A DNA stretch of 64,000 nucleotides. It comes from Micrococcus terreus. GTDB lineage: Bacteria > Actinomycetota > Actinomycetes > Actinomycetales > Micrococcaceae. Shown in pieces: positions 41,017 through 52,827 of the stretch (within the stretch, counting starts at the first letter, position 1; each line of letters opens with the position of its first letter). The DNA lies in the NCBI RefSeq assembly GCF_900116905.1, contig NZ_FPCG01000007.1:1-64000 (forward strand). The letters run 5' to 3'. The position numbers were made by a program, and so were the translations under genes. The notes under the pieces were generated by a model. The model worked only from the letters and a program-made list of their open reading frames with translations. It was not told the origin of the DNA and did not search any database.

Positions 41017-42225
41017 TCACTCGTCCTCGTCCTCGTCTTCATCCGGGGACGGCGACGGGGAGGGCGAGCTCGACTCGGTGGGGCTCGGCGAGGGCGACGC
41101 ACTGGACTCTGTGGCGCTCGGCGAGGGCGAAGGGCTCTCGGACGGAGACTCGCTGGGCGAGGCGGAGGCACTGGGTGAGGGGCTGGGCGAGGCGGAGGCG
41201 CTGGCCTGGTCTCGGCGGCGGGCCTCCTCCTGGCGGCGCTGCTCCTCAGCGGCCCGCTGCCGAGCGGCCTCCTGCTGGCGAGCGATCTCCTGCTGACGCG
41301 CGATCTCCTGTTGGCGGGCGATCTCGCGCTGCCGTGCGATCTCGGCCTGACGAGCCTCTTCGGCTCGGCGGGCCTCCTCCTCGCGCTGACGCTGCTCGGC
41401 AGCCAGCAGAGACTCCTGGGTGTTCTCCAGGGAGACCATGCGGGCTTGGGCCTGGGAGAGTGTCGTACCCAGGCGCTCCTGCAGTCCCTCCTTGTCTGCG
41501 GCCCAGGCCAGCGAGCTGAGGGTGGAGCCCTCGTCCGGCACGGCGGCGATCATCTTCTGTGCTGCGGTGCCCCGCTCGAGCAGTGCCGCCAGCTCCGCGA
41601 TCTCCTCACTGGCGGCAGCTGATGTGCCCGGCTGGACGCTCTCCAGTTCCTCCAGCTCCTGCACCGTGGGCAGCACCTGCCCGGGCAGGGTGCACTCGTA
41701 CCCCGCCGAGTACAGACCCTTCTTGGCGGACCGGGCCTCGGCCTGGGCAGCGCGCACGGACTCCCCCAGCTCGGCGAGCGGCTGCTCCCGGACGGGGACG
41801 GCCAGTCCTTGCTCGACCTGCTGGACATTGACGATCTGCCCGGCATGGTGGACCTGCGCCAGCAGTGTCCCGTGGGGTCCGGTGCGCTGGTCCGGGAACT
41901 CCAGGCGGACGGAGTCGCCGGGTTCGAGCACCGCGCGCAGCTGGTCGACGGACTCCTGAGCCAGGCACTGCTCCGGCCCCGGCTCCTCGCCCTCCCCGGC
42001 GAGCACGGGCGCCATGATCCCGGCCAGACGCACCGTCTCCTCATTCCCGTTGAAGTTGACCACCACCGTCTGGCCGTCCTGCACGGAGATGACCTGACCG
42101 GCCGACTCAACCGTCCGGATGTCCTTGAGCGCGCTGAGCACGGCAAGGGTCAGCAGCAGCGCAGCGAGCGCCAGGAAGGCGATGGTTCCGATGAGCGGGA
42201 ACCGGCGGCTGGTGGACTCGGACAT
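41017..42225 (-). CDS. Membrane-anchored SNase-like protein with coiled coil and Ser/Pro tail
   Basis: A 402-aa protein starting MSESTSRRFP with one membrane helix (about 11-34). A thermonuclease/SNase-like beta-barrel domain (about 42-180) follows: VISVQDGQTVVVNFNGNEET then VRLAGI, ESVDQLRAVLEPGDSVRLEF, AKKGLYSAGYECTLPGQV. The Arg/Glu pair of active staphylococcal nuclease is not clearly conserved. Residues ~265-335 form a charged coiled coil with IARQQE repeats. The tail is Ser/Pro/Ala-rich and ends DEDEDEDE. It lies 7 bp upstream of umuD, so it probably leads the umuDC operon. ATG at 42225 has an AGGA site. Confidence 0.75.
   Translation of the reverse strand: MSESTSRRFPLIGTIAFLALAALLLTLAVLSALKDIRTVESAGQVISVQDGQTVVVNFNGNEETVRLAGIMAPVLAGEGEEPGPEQCLAQESVDQLRAVLEPGDSVRLEFPDQRTGPHGTLLAQVHHAGQIVNVQQVEQGLAVPVREQPLAELGESVRAAQAEARSAKKGLYSAGYECTLPGQVLPTVQELEELESVQPGTSAAASEEIAELAALLERGTAAQKMIAAVPDEGSTLSSLAWAADKEGLQERLGTTLSQAQARMVSLENTQESLLAAEQRQREEEARRAEEARQAEIARQREIARQQEIARQQEIARQQEAARQRAAEEQRRQEEARRRDQASASASPSPSPSASASPSESPSESPSPSPSATESSASPSPSPTESSSPSPSPSPDEDEDEDE
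41262..41345 (-). repeat. 18-nt tandem coding repeat
   Basis: About four consecutive near-identical 18-nt units encode IARQ(Q/R)E in the SNase-like protein. The units differ at few positions, which suggests recent slippage expansion of the coiled coil. Confidence 0.6.
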
Positions 42226-42317
42226 CTGATTCCTGGAGTGAGGGGTGCCGAAGGGCGGGTGGCCGACGGGCCGGTCTGGGGTCACCCGATCCTATCAAGC
42301 ACGCCGCTTCGGCCGAC

Positions 42318-43547
42318 TCAGCGCTCGCGCTGATAGAACGGCAGCTCCACCACGGTGAACGCCTCCGGGCGTCCTCGCAGGTCCACCTGCAGAGCGGTGC
42401 CCACGGCGCTGTGCCGGGCGTCCACGCGAGCCAGGGCCACGGGGTGCCCCAGGGTGGGGCTGGGCGCCCCGGAGGTGACCTTCCCGACGACGGCTCCGTC
42501 ACCGTCCAGCACCGGGTAGCCGGAGCGGGCGGCACGGCGGCCCTCGCCCTGCAGCCCGACCAGGACCTGACGGGTGTCCGTACCTTCGGCGGCCTCCGTC
42601 TCGGCGCGTTCGCGTGCGGCCTCCAGGGAGGCTCGGCCGACGAAGTCGCCCTCCTTCTTGTAGGCGACCACCGGGCCGACACCGGACTCTGCGGGCAGGT
42701 GCTCCAGGTCCAGTTCGTTGCCGTACAGCGGCATGCCGGCCTCCAGGCGCAGGGAGTCACGGCTGGCCAGCCCGCACGGGAGCAGATCGGCCCCGCACTG
42801 CTCGGCGGCGGAGACCAGTGCGTTCCAGACGGCGGTGGCCTGCGCGCTGAGCTGCTCAGCGTCCGGCTCCGGTCCGATGATCAGCTCGAAGCCGTCCTCC
42901 CCGGTGTAGCCGGTGCGGGCCACCAGGACCGGCACCTCGCCCTGCTCGGTGCGGACCGTGGACTCCAGCGCGGAGTAGTACTTCATCTCGACGATCTCCA
43001 CAGCGGCGGACTCCACCAGGGCACCGGTGAGGATCCGGGCGGCCTCCGGACCCTGCACGGCCACCAGGGCGGACTGAGCGGACTCATCCGTCACGGTGGC
43101 CTCGAACTGGGAGGCCCGCTCACTCAGCGCCGCCGCCACGGCTGAGGCGTTGCCGGCGTTGGGCACCACCAGGAACTCCGTCCCCGGGTCCACCACACCG
43201 TCCGCGTCCGGCTCGGCGGCGTCCAGGCGGTAGACGATGACATCGTCCAGCACGGTCCCGGCCTCGGTGCAGACCAGGGAGTACTTGGCCTTGCCCGGCT
43301 TGACGGCGGAGATCTTCCCGACCAGGGCGTAGTCCAGGGCCGCTGCGGCCTCGGGCCCGCTGACGCGCACCTCGCCCATGTGGGAGAGGTCGAACAGGCC
43401 TGCCGAGGTGCGTACGGCCTGGTGCTCGGCCAGCTCCGAGCCGTACTTCAGGGGCATCAGCCAGCCGCCGAAGTCGGTGAAGGAGGCACCGGCCTGTTCG
43501 TGGACCTGGTGCAGGGGGGTGGTCCGCTGGGACGGGGTGGTGGTCAT
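42318..43547 (-). CDS. gcvT: Glycine cleavage system T protein (aminomethyltransferase)
   Basis: A 409-aa tetrahydrofolate-dependent enzyme that releases ammonia and transfers the methylene from the aminomethyl-lipoyl H protein. Features: DFGGWLMPLKYGSELAEHQA, VRTSAGLFDLSHMGEVRVSG, then ARTGYTGEDGFELIIGPE and PCGLASRDSLRLEAGMPLYG, which is the conserved R-D-x-L-R-x-E segment. RBS AGGAG. It follows gcvP by 37 bp and is under the same glycine riboswitch. gcvH is not in this locus. Confidence 0.95.
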   Translation of the reverse strand: MTTTPSQRTTPLHQVHEQAGASFTDFGGWLMPLKYGSELAEHQAVRTSAGLFDLSHMGEVRVSGPEAAAALDYALVGKISAVKPGKAKYSLVCTEAGTVLDDVIVYRLDAAEPDADGVVDPGTEFLVVPNAGNASAVAAALSERASQFEATVTDESAQSALVAVQGPEAARILTGALVESAAVEIVEMKYYSALESTVRTEQGEVPVLVARTGYTGEDGFELIIGPEPDAEQLSAQATAVWNALVSAAEQCGADLLPCGLASRDSLRLEAGMPLYGNELDLEHLPAESGVGPVVAYKKEGDFVGRASLEAARERAETEAAEGTDTRQVLVGLQGEGRRAARSGYPVLDGDGAVVGKVTSGAPSPTLGHPVALARVDARHSAVGTALQVDLRGRPEAFTVVELPFYQRER

Positions 43548-43584
43548 CTCAGACTCCTGTGTGCTCGATCGGTACCGCCGGGGC

Positions 43585-46533
<2,949 letters not shown>

Positions 46534-46575
46534 GGCTTCTCCCATGCTGAGGCGGACAACGGTGCGGCAACGTTC

Positions 46576-46803
46576 ATCCTCCCCGCTCTGTCATGGACCT
46601 GAGAGATTTCGACTGTCAGGTCCTGTGGCGGCGTGCGCCCGGGGCCGGAGGTCGTTGCACCGTCGGTGGTCGCGGCTGGCTGCCGTGACGCTTTCCAGAG
46701 ACGCCTTCCCGCACGGTTCTGGGGCCTGAGAGATTCCTGGGGAGGAGTTGCTCCTTCGGCGTCCGATCCGGCCGGTGTCCGACCCGATCAGCACTCTCCC
46801 GTG
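46576..46803 (-). promoter_or_regulatory. Tandem glycine riboswitch upstream of gcvP
   Basis: On the minus strand the first aptamer shows GGGAGAGTGCTG, then GCCGAAGGAGCAACTCCTCC and ATCTCTCAGGCCC, then a TCTCTGGAAAGC turn. A second aptamer has AATCTCTCAGGTCC before the gcvP leader. These are the conserved elements of tandem glycine-binding RNAs that turn on gcv genes. The rest of the 445-bp gap (46534-46978) shows no gene. Confidence 0.85.
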
Positions 46804-46978
46804 CGGGGACAGTGGCGTGCCTCCCAGTGTGTCACACCGCACGTGCCCGGTCACCCGCGTTCACCTGGACGTAGCCCAGGACCACCGGTTCCGTCACGTG
46901 AAGACCACCGGGGATTCGCCCGGGCGGGGCATGCTGTGTTCGCTCTGCCCCACCCCCCGGACCATGAAGGACTCAGCC

Positions 46979-48949
46979 ATGACCGCACCGCACCCCACTG
47001 CCCGCAGCCGTCGCCGCCCTGTCCGCGGCCTCCGGCCGCTGCTGGCGACCGCCGTCATCACCGGAACCCTCGTGGCCACGCCCGCGGCCGCCGTCGGGCC
47101 CTCCGTCACGCTGCCTGCGGCCCCGCAGACCGACGCCTCCCCGGCTCCTGCACCCCAGGACGGGTTCCGGGTGCTGCCGTACCTGATGGAGCCCACTGCA
47201 GACTCGATGGACCTGGTCTGGTTCTCCGAGACGGACCAGCCCGGCACCGTCCAGGTCTCCGGCCCGGGCCTGGGCGGCGGGAAGGGCAAGGGCAACGACG
47301 CCGGCCGCTACACCTCGGATCCTCAGTACCGCCCGTTGCTGGAGTACACGGACAAGGAGCTGGACCAGTCCATCACCGGCCTGGTGAAGGGCTCCTGGCT
47401 GAAGGCCGACTCGAACTACCGGCACCGGGTCTCCATCACCGGGCTGAAGCCGGGCAAGACCTACCGGTACACGGTCATCCAGGGCGGACAGACCCGCTCC
47501 GCCAGCTTCGAGACCGCCCCGAAGGCCAACTCCTGGGACGAGATCCGGATCATCGCCTTCTCCGACTCCGAGACCGAGCCCTACGGCCGGGTGGAGCACC
47601 GCGAATGGGAGCTCTCCCCCGTCAACGGCTACACCGAGGACTCGCTGCCGCGCCCGGGCGAGGGCTCGGCATGGGACCGGATCTTCGGCCACACCACCCG
47701 GTACGGGCAGTTCACCCTGCGCTACCCGCTGAGCCAGGACACGGCCATGCGGGAGAACATGAAGCACATCGAGGCCGCGGACCCGGACCTGATGATGATC
47801 GCGGGGGACCTGTCCCAGGGCTCGGGGTACCAGCCGGCGTGGGATGAGTTCTGGCGGTACTTCGCCGGGGAGCACGGCACGCTGGCCTCCACCACTCCCC
47901 TGCTGACCGCGCTGGGCAACTGGGAGACCTAAGCGGCGCTGAACGGGGGCTACGGGACCCCGCAGGACCAGTCCCCGGCCGTGATCAGCCGCAACAAGTA
48001 CCACGAGTACTTCGAGCGCACCGGGGAGGGCACCGATCAGGCGAACCCCCAGTACCGGGGCTCCTACTACCGCACGGACCACGGGCCGGTCACCGTGCTG
48101 ACCCTGGACTCCACCAACGGCCTGCCGGATGAGAACACCAAGACCGGGACCCTGTCCGGACCGGTGTTCTCCGGGGACGACACGAACCTGACCGAGGAGA
48201 GCCTCTCCACGGACACCCAGGGCGAGTTCACCCGCGAGGACTATGACCGTGCGTTCACCGAGGTCTTCCCCGGCACCACCACCGCAGACTCGGATCTGCC
48301 CAACGTCAACGAGGGCACCGCTCAGTGGGAGTGGGCCCAGGAGCAGCTGGCCGACGCCCGGGAGAAGGGGCAGATCGTGCTGGTGCAGTTCCACCACGCG
48401 GCCTACTCCAACGGCGTCCACGGCACTCCGCCGAACCACGAGCACGCCGACAACCAGTCCGGTGTGGCCATGCGCGCCTACACCCCGATGTTCGAGGAGT
48501 ATGGCGTGGCCGCGGTGATCTCCGGGCACGACGAGATGTTCGAGCGTTCCTGGGTGGACACCGACGGGGACGGACGGGGCTTCCACTCCTACGACGTGGG
48601 CGTGGCCTCGGACGGACTGCGCGGCGAGCAGCTGGCCCGGAACGAGGACGGGGTCTACGAGCCGATCCGCTTCAACTCCCACTCCGAGTGGATGGCCGCG
48701 GCGGACGAGCCCGAGCACTGGGAGGACATCGACGGGGTGCGCCAGCTGGTGGACGGCGGCCTGCACTACGGCCACCTGCAGATCGACATCACCCGTCAGG
48801 GTCAGGGCGCCGAGCTGACCCTCACCCCCGTCTACGTGTTCCCGGTGCTGGACGAGGACTACGAGCTGGTGCGCACCGAGCGCCGGGAGTACGACGACGT
48901 CATCACCTTCTCCGTGGACCGCAACGGCCTGCCCCAGCAGCAGGGCTGA
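46979..48949 (+). pseudogene. Secreted purple-acid-phosphatase-like metallophosphoesterase with in-frame stop
   Basis: A continuous frame of 656 codons is interrupted only by TAA at 47930-47932. The first part has a signal peptide (basic RSRRRP then ATAVITGTLVATPAAA) and a fibronectin-like phosphatase N-domain. Metal-site motifs are FSDSETEP, MIAGDLSQGSG and LTALGNWET. Downstream of the stop the same frame continues AALNGGYGTP and holds the remaining metal motifs VQFHHAAYSNGVHG and ISGHDEMFERSW. In homologues a Tyr would fit the stop position, so a TAC-to-TAA change explains it. The truncated product would lack half of the active site. Start has GAAGGA. Confidence 0.82.
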
Positions 48950-48956
48950 GACCGGT

Positions 48957-48982
48957 GGGACCGTCATGATCGTGACGGTCCC
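48957..48982. terminator. Intrinsic terminator-like hairpin
   Basis: GGGACCGTCA and TGACGGTCCC (10-bp perfect stem, 6-nt loop) follow the phosphatase stop codon by 7 nt. Confidence 0.6.
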
Positions 48983-49098
48983 CACGAGCGTTTCAGCGGA
49001 CGGCTGAAGCCGGTCGACACGCGGGTGACAGGGGCGGGGAGACTTTCCTAGGGTCGAAGGACAGCACGATCCCATCTGATCCCCACCGAGAGGAATGC

Positions 49099-49473
49099 AT
49101 GTTCACCCGTACCCGCGAACAGTCCGAGACCGTCGACTGGGGAAGCGGCACGAGTGACCGACTCCTGGTCGCTGACGACAACATGGGCTTCGCCGTCGCC
49201 CACACTGTGGTGAAGGCGGGCACCTCGTCCAAGCTGCAGTACACCAACCACCTGGAGGCCTGCTACTGCATCGCCGGCTCCGGCTCCGTGGTCGAGGAGG
49301 ACGGCACCGTCCACGAGATCACCCCGGGCACCATCTACGTCCTGGACGAGCACGACGCCCACGACCTGCGCGGCGGCGAGGACGAGGATCTGGTCCTGGT
49401 CTCCATCTTCAACCCGCCGATCACCGGCAACGAGAAGCACACCCTGTCCGAGGACGGCTACTCCGGATACTGA
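49099..49473 (+). CDS. ectC: Ectoine synthase-like cupin
   Basis: A 124-aa protein matching EctC, which cyclises N-gamma-acetyl-diaminobutyrate to the osmoprotectant ectoine. Diagnostic parts: LVADDNMGFAVAHTVVKAG, YTNHLEACYCIAGSGSVVEE, TPGTIYVLDEHDAHDLRGGE, VSIFNPPITGNEKH. The length is normal. RBS GAGAGGA. ectA and ectB are not adjacent; the flanks are a broken phosphatase gene and an SDR gene. Solitary EctC can occur apart from ectAB, or use imported precursor, or have another role. Confidence 0.88.
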   Translation: MFTRTREQSETVDWGSGTSDRLLVADDNMGFAVAHTVVKAGTSSKLQYTNHLEACYCIAGSGSVVEEDGTVHEITPGTIYVLDEHDAHDLRGGEDEDLVLVSIFNPPITGNEKHTLSEDGYSGY

Positions 49474-49580
49474 TCCTGCGTCCGGCTCCCCCGGACCAGC
49501 ACTTTCCCGACGACGGCCACCCCGGCATCTGCCAGGGTGGCCGTCGCGCTGTGGTCACCGGCGCATAGGGTGTCCGTCAG

Positions 49581-49631
49581 AGGTCGGTCCTCGTTCGAGG
49601 ACAGTCCGCGTCCTCGAACGAGGACAGACCT
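49581..49631. terminator. Palindrome between convergent ectC and SDR genes
   Basis: Arms 49581-49602 and 49610-49631 (core GTCCTCG..CGAGGAC) pair with one mismatch around a 7-nt loop. Each arm is itself partly self-complementary (CCTCGTTCGAGG). It overlaps the SDR stop codon and probably ends both transcripts. Confidence 0.6.
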
Positions 49632-50536
49632 CAGAACACGGGCATGCCCCCGGTCACGCCGAGCACTGACCCGCTGACGTAGCTGGCCTCTGCGGGGCAG
49701 GCCAAGAACACGTAGGCCCCGGCCAGCTCCGCTGGCTGGCCGATCCGTCCCAGTGGAGTGTCAGCACCCATGTGGGACACTGCTCCAGGCTCCTTGGTGG
49801 CCGGCTGCAGCGGGGTCCACACCGGCCCGGGGGCCACAGCGTTGACCCGAATGCCCTTCTCCCCCAGCTCGCCGGCCAGGTTCGCGGTGACGTTGTTCAG
49901 CGCGGCCTTCGTGGCGGCGTAGTCCACCATCGTCTCCGAGGGCTCGTAGGCCTGCACCGAGGTGGTGTTGATGATGCAGTCCCCGGCAGACAGGTGCGGC
50001 ACGCAGGCCCGGGTCAGCCACAGCGTCCCGTAGAGGTTGGTCCGCACCGCGCGGTCCAGGTCCTCGGTGCGCAGCCCCTCGATCCCCGCTTCGCCGCGCG
50101 CCCAGTGGTAGCCGGCGTTGTTGACCAGGATGTTCAGCCCGCCCAGTCCGTCCACCGCCTCCTGCGCGATCCGCGCACAGGTGTCCTCATCCCGCAGGTC
50201 ACCCGGGATCAGCACCGCGGTCCGCCCGGCCTTCTCGATCCACCCGGCGGTGTCCTGGGCGTCCTCAGCCTCCTCCTCCAGGTAGTTGATCGCCACGTCG
50301 GCCCCTTCGCGGGCGAAGGCGATCGCCACGGCCCGCCCGATCCCGGAGTCACCGCCGGTGATCAGCGCCTTCAGGCCCTCAAGCCGTCCACGTCCCACCC
50401 AGCTGGACTCACCGTGGTCCGGCACCGGGTCCATCTGCGCGGTCAGTCCGGGCGGCTCCTGCTGCTGGGCGGGCATGGTCCCGTCCGCGTCGGTCATCGA
50501 CTCGGCGTGCCGTTGCACTTCAGGCTGGTCGTTCAT
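49631..50536 (-). CDS. Short-chain dehydrogenase/reductase (YghA/YhdG-like)
   Basis: A 301-aa NAD(P)-dependent oxidoreductase with a long polar N-terminal extension (residues 1-48). Rossmann motif ITGGDSGIGRAVAIAFAREG, NNAG in ILVNNAGYHWARG, catalytic Tyr-Lys in VDYAATKAALNN, and PGPVWTPLQPA after it. The extension with PPGLTAQMDPVPDHGE is typical of the stress-related YghA/general-stress-protein-39 group. ATG at 50536 has AGGAGA; upstream frame is not needed. Substrate unknown. Confidence 0.88.
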   Translation of the reverse strand: MNDQPEVQRHAESMTDADGTMPAQQQEPPGLTAQMDPVPDHGESSWVGRGRLEGLKALITGGDSGIGRAVAIAFAREGADVAINYLEEEAEDAQDTAGWIEKAGRTAVLIPGDLRDEDTCARIAQEAVDGLGGLNILVNNAGYHWARGEAGIEGLRTEDLDRAVRTNLYGTLWLTRACVPHLSAGDCIINTTSVQAYEPSETMVDYAATKAALNNVTANLAGELGEKGIRVNAVAPGPVWTPLQPATKEPGAVSHMGADTPLGRIGQPAELAGAYVFLACPAEASYVSGSVLGVTGGMPVF

Positions 50537-50663
50537 GACGTTCTCCTTGCTCTGGCGCCGCGCCGGGGTGTGAGGCGCGTGCTGACGCTGACACCACCCT
50601 AGGAACCCGGGCCCGCCCGCACCAGGGGCGTGCCAGCCTCCACGCCGGAAGCAGAACGCACGC

Positions 50664-51629
50664 TCATCGGGGCCGGGGAGCCTCACCCCGGGCGATGCGC
50701 AGCAGGTCTCCGGCCAGCCCGATCGGCTCGCGCACCCCGTACCAGACAGCCCGCAGCTCCCGGCCGAGCTCGCCCCCGGCCACCGGGACGCGCAGCAGAC
50801 GCCCGTCCTGCAGGACCTGACGCACGGCCAGTTCGCTGAGGACCGCTGGGCCCAGCCCGGCGGCCACCGAGTTCAGGATGGCGGCGTTGCCGTTCAACTC
50901 GGCCACCGGTTCAGCGCGCACCGTCCCGGGAAGTCGAGCCGCCAGCACCGCCTCGTAGGCGGCCCGCGTGCCCGACCCTGCCTCACGCTCCACCAAGGGG
51001 GTCCGGGCCAGCTCGTCCAGCGAGAGCGCACCACCGCGGTCTGCCCACGGGTGCCCAGGGGCGACCACCACCACCAGCTGGTCATGACGCACCAGGGTGC
51101 TGCGCACATCCCCGGGGATCTCCGGGGTCTCCACGAACCCCAGCGGCACGGCGCCCTGGCGGACCTTGGCGATCACGTCCCTCGAGTTGGAGATCTCCAG
51201 CACGGGGTGCACACCGGGGTGGGTGTGGGTGAGCTGGCTGATCCACTCGGGCACCAGGTACTCGGCCACCGTCATGGAGGCGCCCACCCGGAAGAGCTCA
51301 CCGCCGCTCGGAGCCGTCGCCGTCAGCGCCGCCACGGCAGCGTCCATCTGATCCACTGCGGAGAGCACCGTCCGCGCCCACTCCACCGTGAGCGCGCCCT
51401 CGGTGGTCAGCGCCGACCCCTGCGGCGAGCGCACCAGCAGCGGGTACCCGAGCCGACGCTCCATCAGCGCGATGGACCGCGACGCATTGGACTGCGCCAC
51501 CCTCTGGGCCCGCGCTCCTGCTCCCAGGCTCCCCTCATCGGCGATCGAGACCAGCAGCCGCAGGGTGGGGATCTGCACCCATCGAGCCAGTGATGCCCCA
51601 CGCGCCGCCCGAGGTGTCTCAGATGTCAT
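50664..51629 (-). CDS. LysR-family transcriptional regulator
   Basis: A 321-aa regulator with N-terminal winged HTH (LRLLVSIADEGSLGAGARAQ then VAQSNASRSIALMERRLG) and a LysR substrate-binding domain. It is divergent from a YeiH-type exporter, an arrangement seen for YeiE/YeiH, so it probably controls that gene. TATGCT lies 6 nt before the ATG at 51629, defining the start. The 70-bp intergenic region also contains ATATCGTCAGCATAT, which could be a LysR box (T-N11-A). Confidence 0.88.
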   Translation of the reverse strand: MTSETPRAARGASLARWVQIPTLRLLVSIADEGSLGAGARAQRVAQSNASRSIALMERRLGYPLLVRSPQGSALTTEGALTVEWARTVLSAVDQMDAAVAALTATAPSGGELFRVGASMTVAEYLVPEWISQLTHTHPGVHPVLEISNSRDVIAKVRQGAVPLGFVETPEIPGDVRSTLVRHDQLVVVVAPGHPWADRGGALSLDELARTPLVEREAGSGTRAAYEAVLAARLPGTVRAEPVAELNGNAAILNSVAAGLGPAVLSELAVRQVLQDGRLLRVPVAGGELGRELRAVWYGVREPIGLAGDLLRIARGEAPRPR

Positions 51630-51635
51630 ATCGTC

Positions 51636-51641
51636 AGCATA
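51636..51641 (-). promoter_or_regulatory. -10 box of a leaderless promoter (lysR gene)
   Basis: TATGCT on the minus strand, 6 nt upstream of the ATG at 51629. On the opposite strand a weaker TGGACT (51688-51693) sits 6 nt before the exporter ATG at 51700. Confidence 0.5.
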
Positions 51642-51699
51642 TCCCCCCATGTGCCGTGGGAGTCTCCCCACTCCGCAGGATGGCGGGTGGACTCGGATC

Positions 51700-52773
51700 A
51701 TGTCCGCTCCCTCTGACACCGGCTCTGCCCGCACGCCCGATGCCGTCCGCACCCACTGGTGGCAGAAGGTGCCCCAGCTGTTGCCGGGCATCGTGGTGTC
51801 CTTCATCGGCGCCGGCCTCGCCTGGGGCATCGCCCAGCTGGTGCCCGGGCTGAGCACCCTGCTGGTGGCGATCCTGCTCGGTGTGATCTGGTGCAACCTC
51901 GCCCCCGTGCCCGCCGCGCTCAAGCCCGGCACCGCCTTCTCCGCCCGGCACATCCTGCGGGCCGGGATCATCCTGCTGGGCCTGAAGCTCTCCCTGGGTG
52001 CCATCGCCGAGCTGGGCGTGGGCGTGATCGTGGTGGTGGTGGCCGCCGTCGGGATCACCTTCGGCGTGACCGTGCTGGTGGGCCACTGGCTGAAGATCCC
52101 CACCCCGCTGACCCTGCTGGTGGCCTCTGGCTTCTCCATCTGCGGTGCCGCCGCCGTGGCCGGCGCCGAAGGCGTGCTCAAGGCCAAGAAGGAGCACGTG
52201 GCCGCGGCCATCGGGCTCGTGGTGCTCTTCGGCACCCTGATGATCCCCACCATCCCGTTCCTGGTCTCGCTGTTCGGGCTGGACGAGGAGGCCGGCGGGC
52301 TCTGGGCCGGCGCCTCCGCGCACGAGGTCGCCCAGGCCGTGGCCGCCGGCGGCATCATCGGCAGCAGCGCGCTCGCCGTGGCCGTCACCGTCAAGCTGGC
52401 CCGCGTGCTGATGCTCGCCCCGGTGATGGCCGGCATGGCGTGGTGGATGCGCCGCGCCGCCACCCTGGAGACCGCCACCCACAGGTCTGACGCCGAGGGT
52501 GGCAGGACCAAGCTGCCCCCGATCGTCCCTGGGTTCGTGCTGGGCTTCCTGGCAATGGTGCTGCTGCGCACCTTCGGGCTGGTCCCGGAGGCCCTGCTGG
52601 GACCGGCAGACGTCCTTCAGAGCCTGCTGCTGACCGCCGCGATGTTCGCCCTGGGGCTGGGCGTGCACCTGCGCACCCTGACCCAGGTCGGCCCTCGCCC
52701 GGTGCTGCTGGGCGTGATCTCCACGGCCGTGATCCTGACCATCGGCGGGCTCGGCGCGGTCCTGGTGGGCTGA
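51700..52773 (+). CDS. YeiH/UPF0324 family putative exporter
   Basis: A 357-aa membrane protein with about ten helices. Family markers: PGIVVSFIGAGLAWGIAQLV, ILRAGIILLGLKLSLGAIAE, SGFSICGAAAVAGAEGVLKA, GASAHEVAQAVAAGGIIG. Members are annotated as putative sulfate exporters; transport has been little studied. Divergent from a LysR regulator. ATG at 51700 is chosen because upstream codons overlap the lysR coding region. Confidence 0.88.
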   Translation: MSAPSDTGSARTPDAVRTHWWQKVPQLLPGIVVSFIGAGLAWGIAQLVPGLSTLLVAILLGVIWCNLAPVPAALKPGTAFSARHILRAGIILLGLKLSLGAIAELGVGVIVVVVAAVGITFGVTVLVGHWLKIPTPLTLLVASGFSICGAAAVAGAEGVLKAKKEHVAAAIGLVVLFGTLMIPTIPFLVSLFGLDEEAGGLWAGASAHEVAQAVAAGGIIGSSALAVAVTVKLARVLMLAPVMAGMAWWMRRAATLETATHRSDAEGGRTKLPPIVPGFVLGFLAMVLLRTFGLVPEALLGPADVLQSLLLTAAMFALGLGVHLRTLTQVGPRPVLLGVISTAVILTIGGLGAVLVG

Positions 52774-52815
52774 GCCCCAGCCTGCTGAACCCGTGGGCCA
52801 CTGAGCTCCAGGCCG

Positions 52816-52821
52816 TACGCT
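52816..52821 (+). promoter_or_regulatory. -10 box of a leaderless promoter
   Basis: TACGCT, 6 nt upstream of the ATG at 52828. Confidence 0.55.
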
Positions 52822-52827
52822 GACTCC

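Noticed and set aside
47930-47932. TAA as programmed readthrough or recoding
   Set aside because: No downstream hairpin or recoding signal was seen, and TAA is not used for selenocysteine or pyrrolysine; a nonsense change is simpler.
46973-49075. 700-codon minus-strand frame across the phosphatase region
   Set aside because: Composition is typical of antisense shadow and phosphatase motifs are on the plus strand. The TAA there is therefore not evidence for the minus-strand frame.
50664-52571. N-terminal extension of the LysR gene into the YeiH gene
   Set aside because: The extension is antisense to YeiH helices and Ser/Ala/Thr low-complexity; a leaderless promoter and HTH fit a start at 51629.
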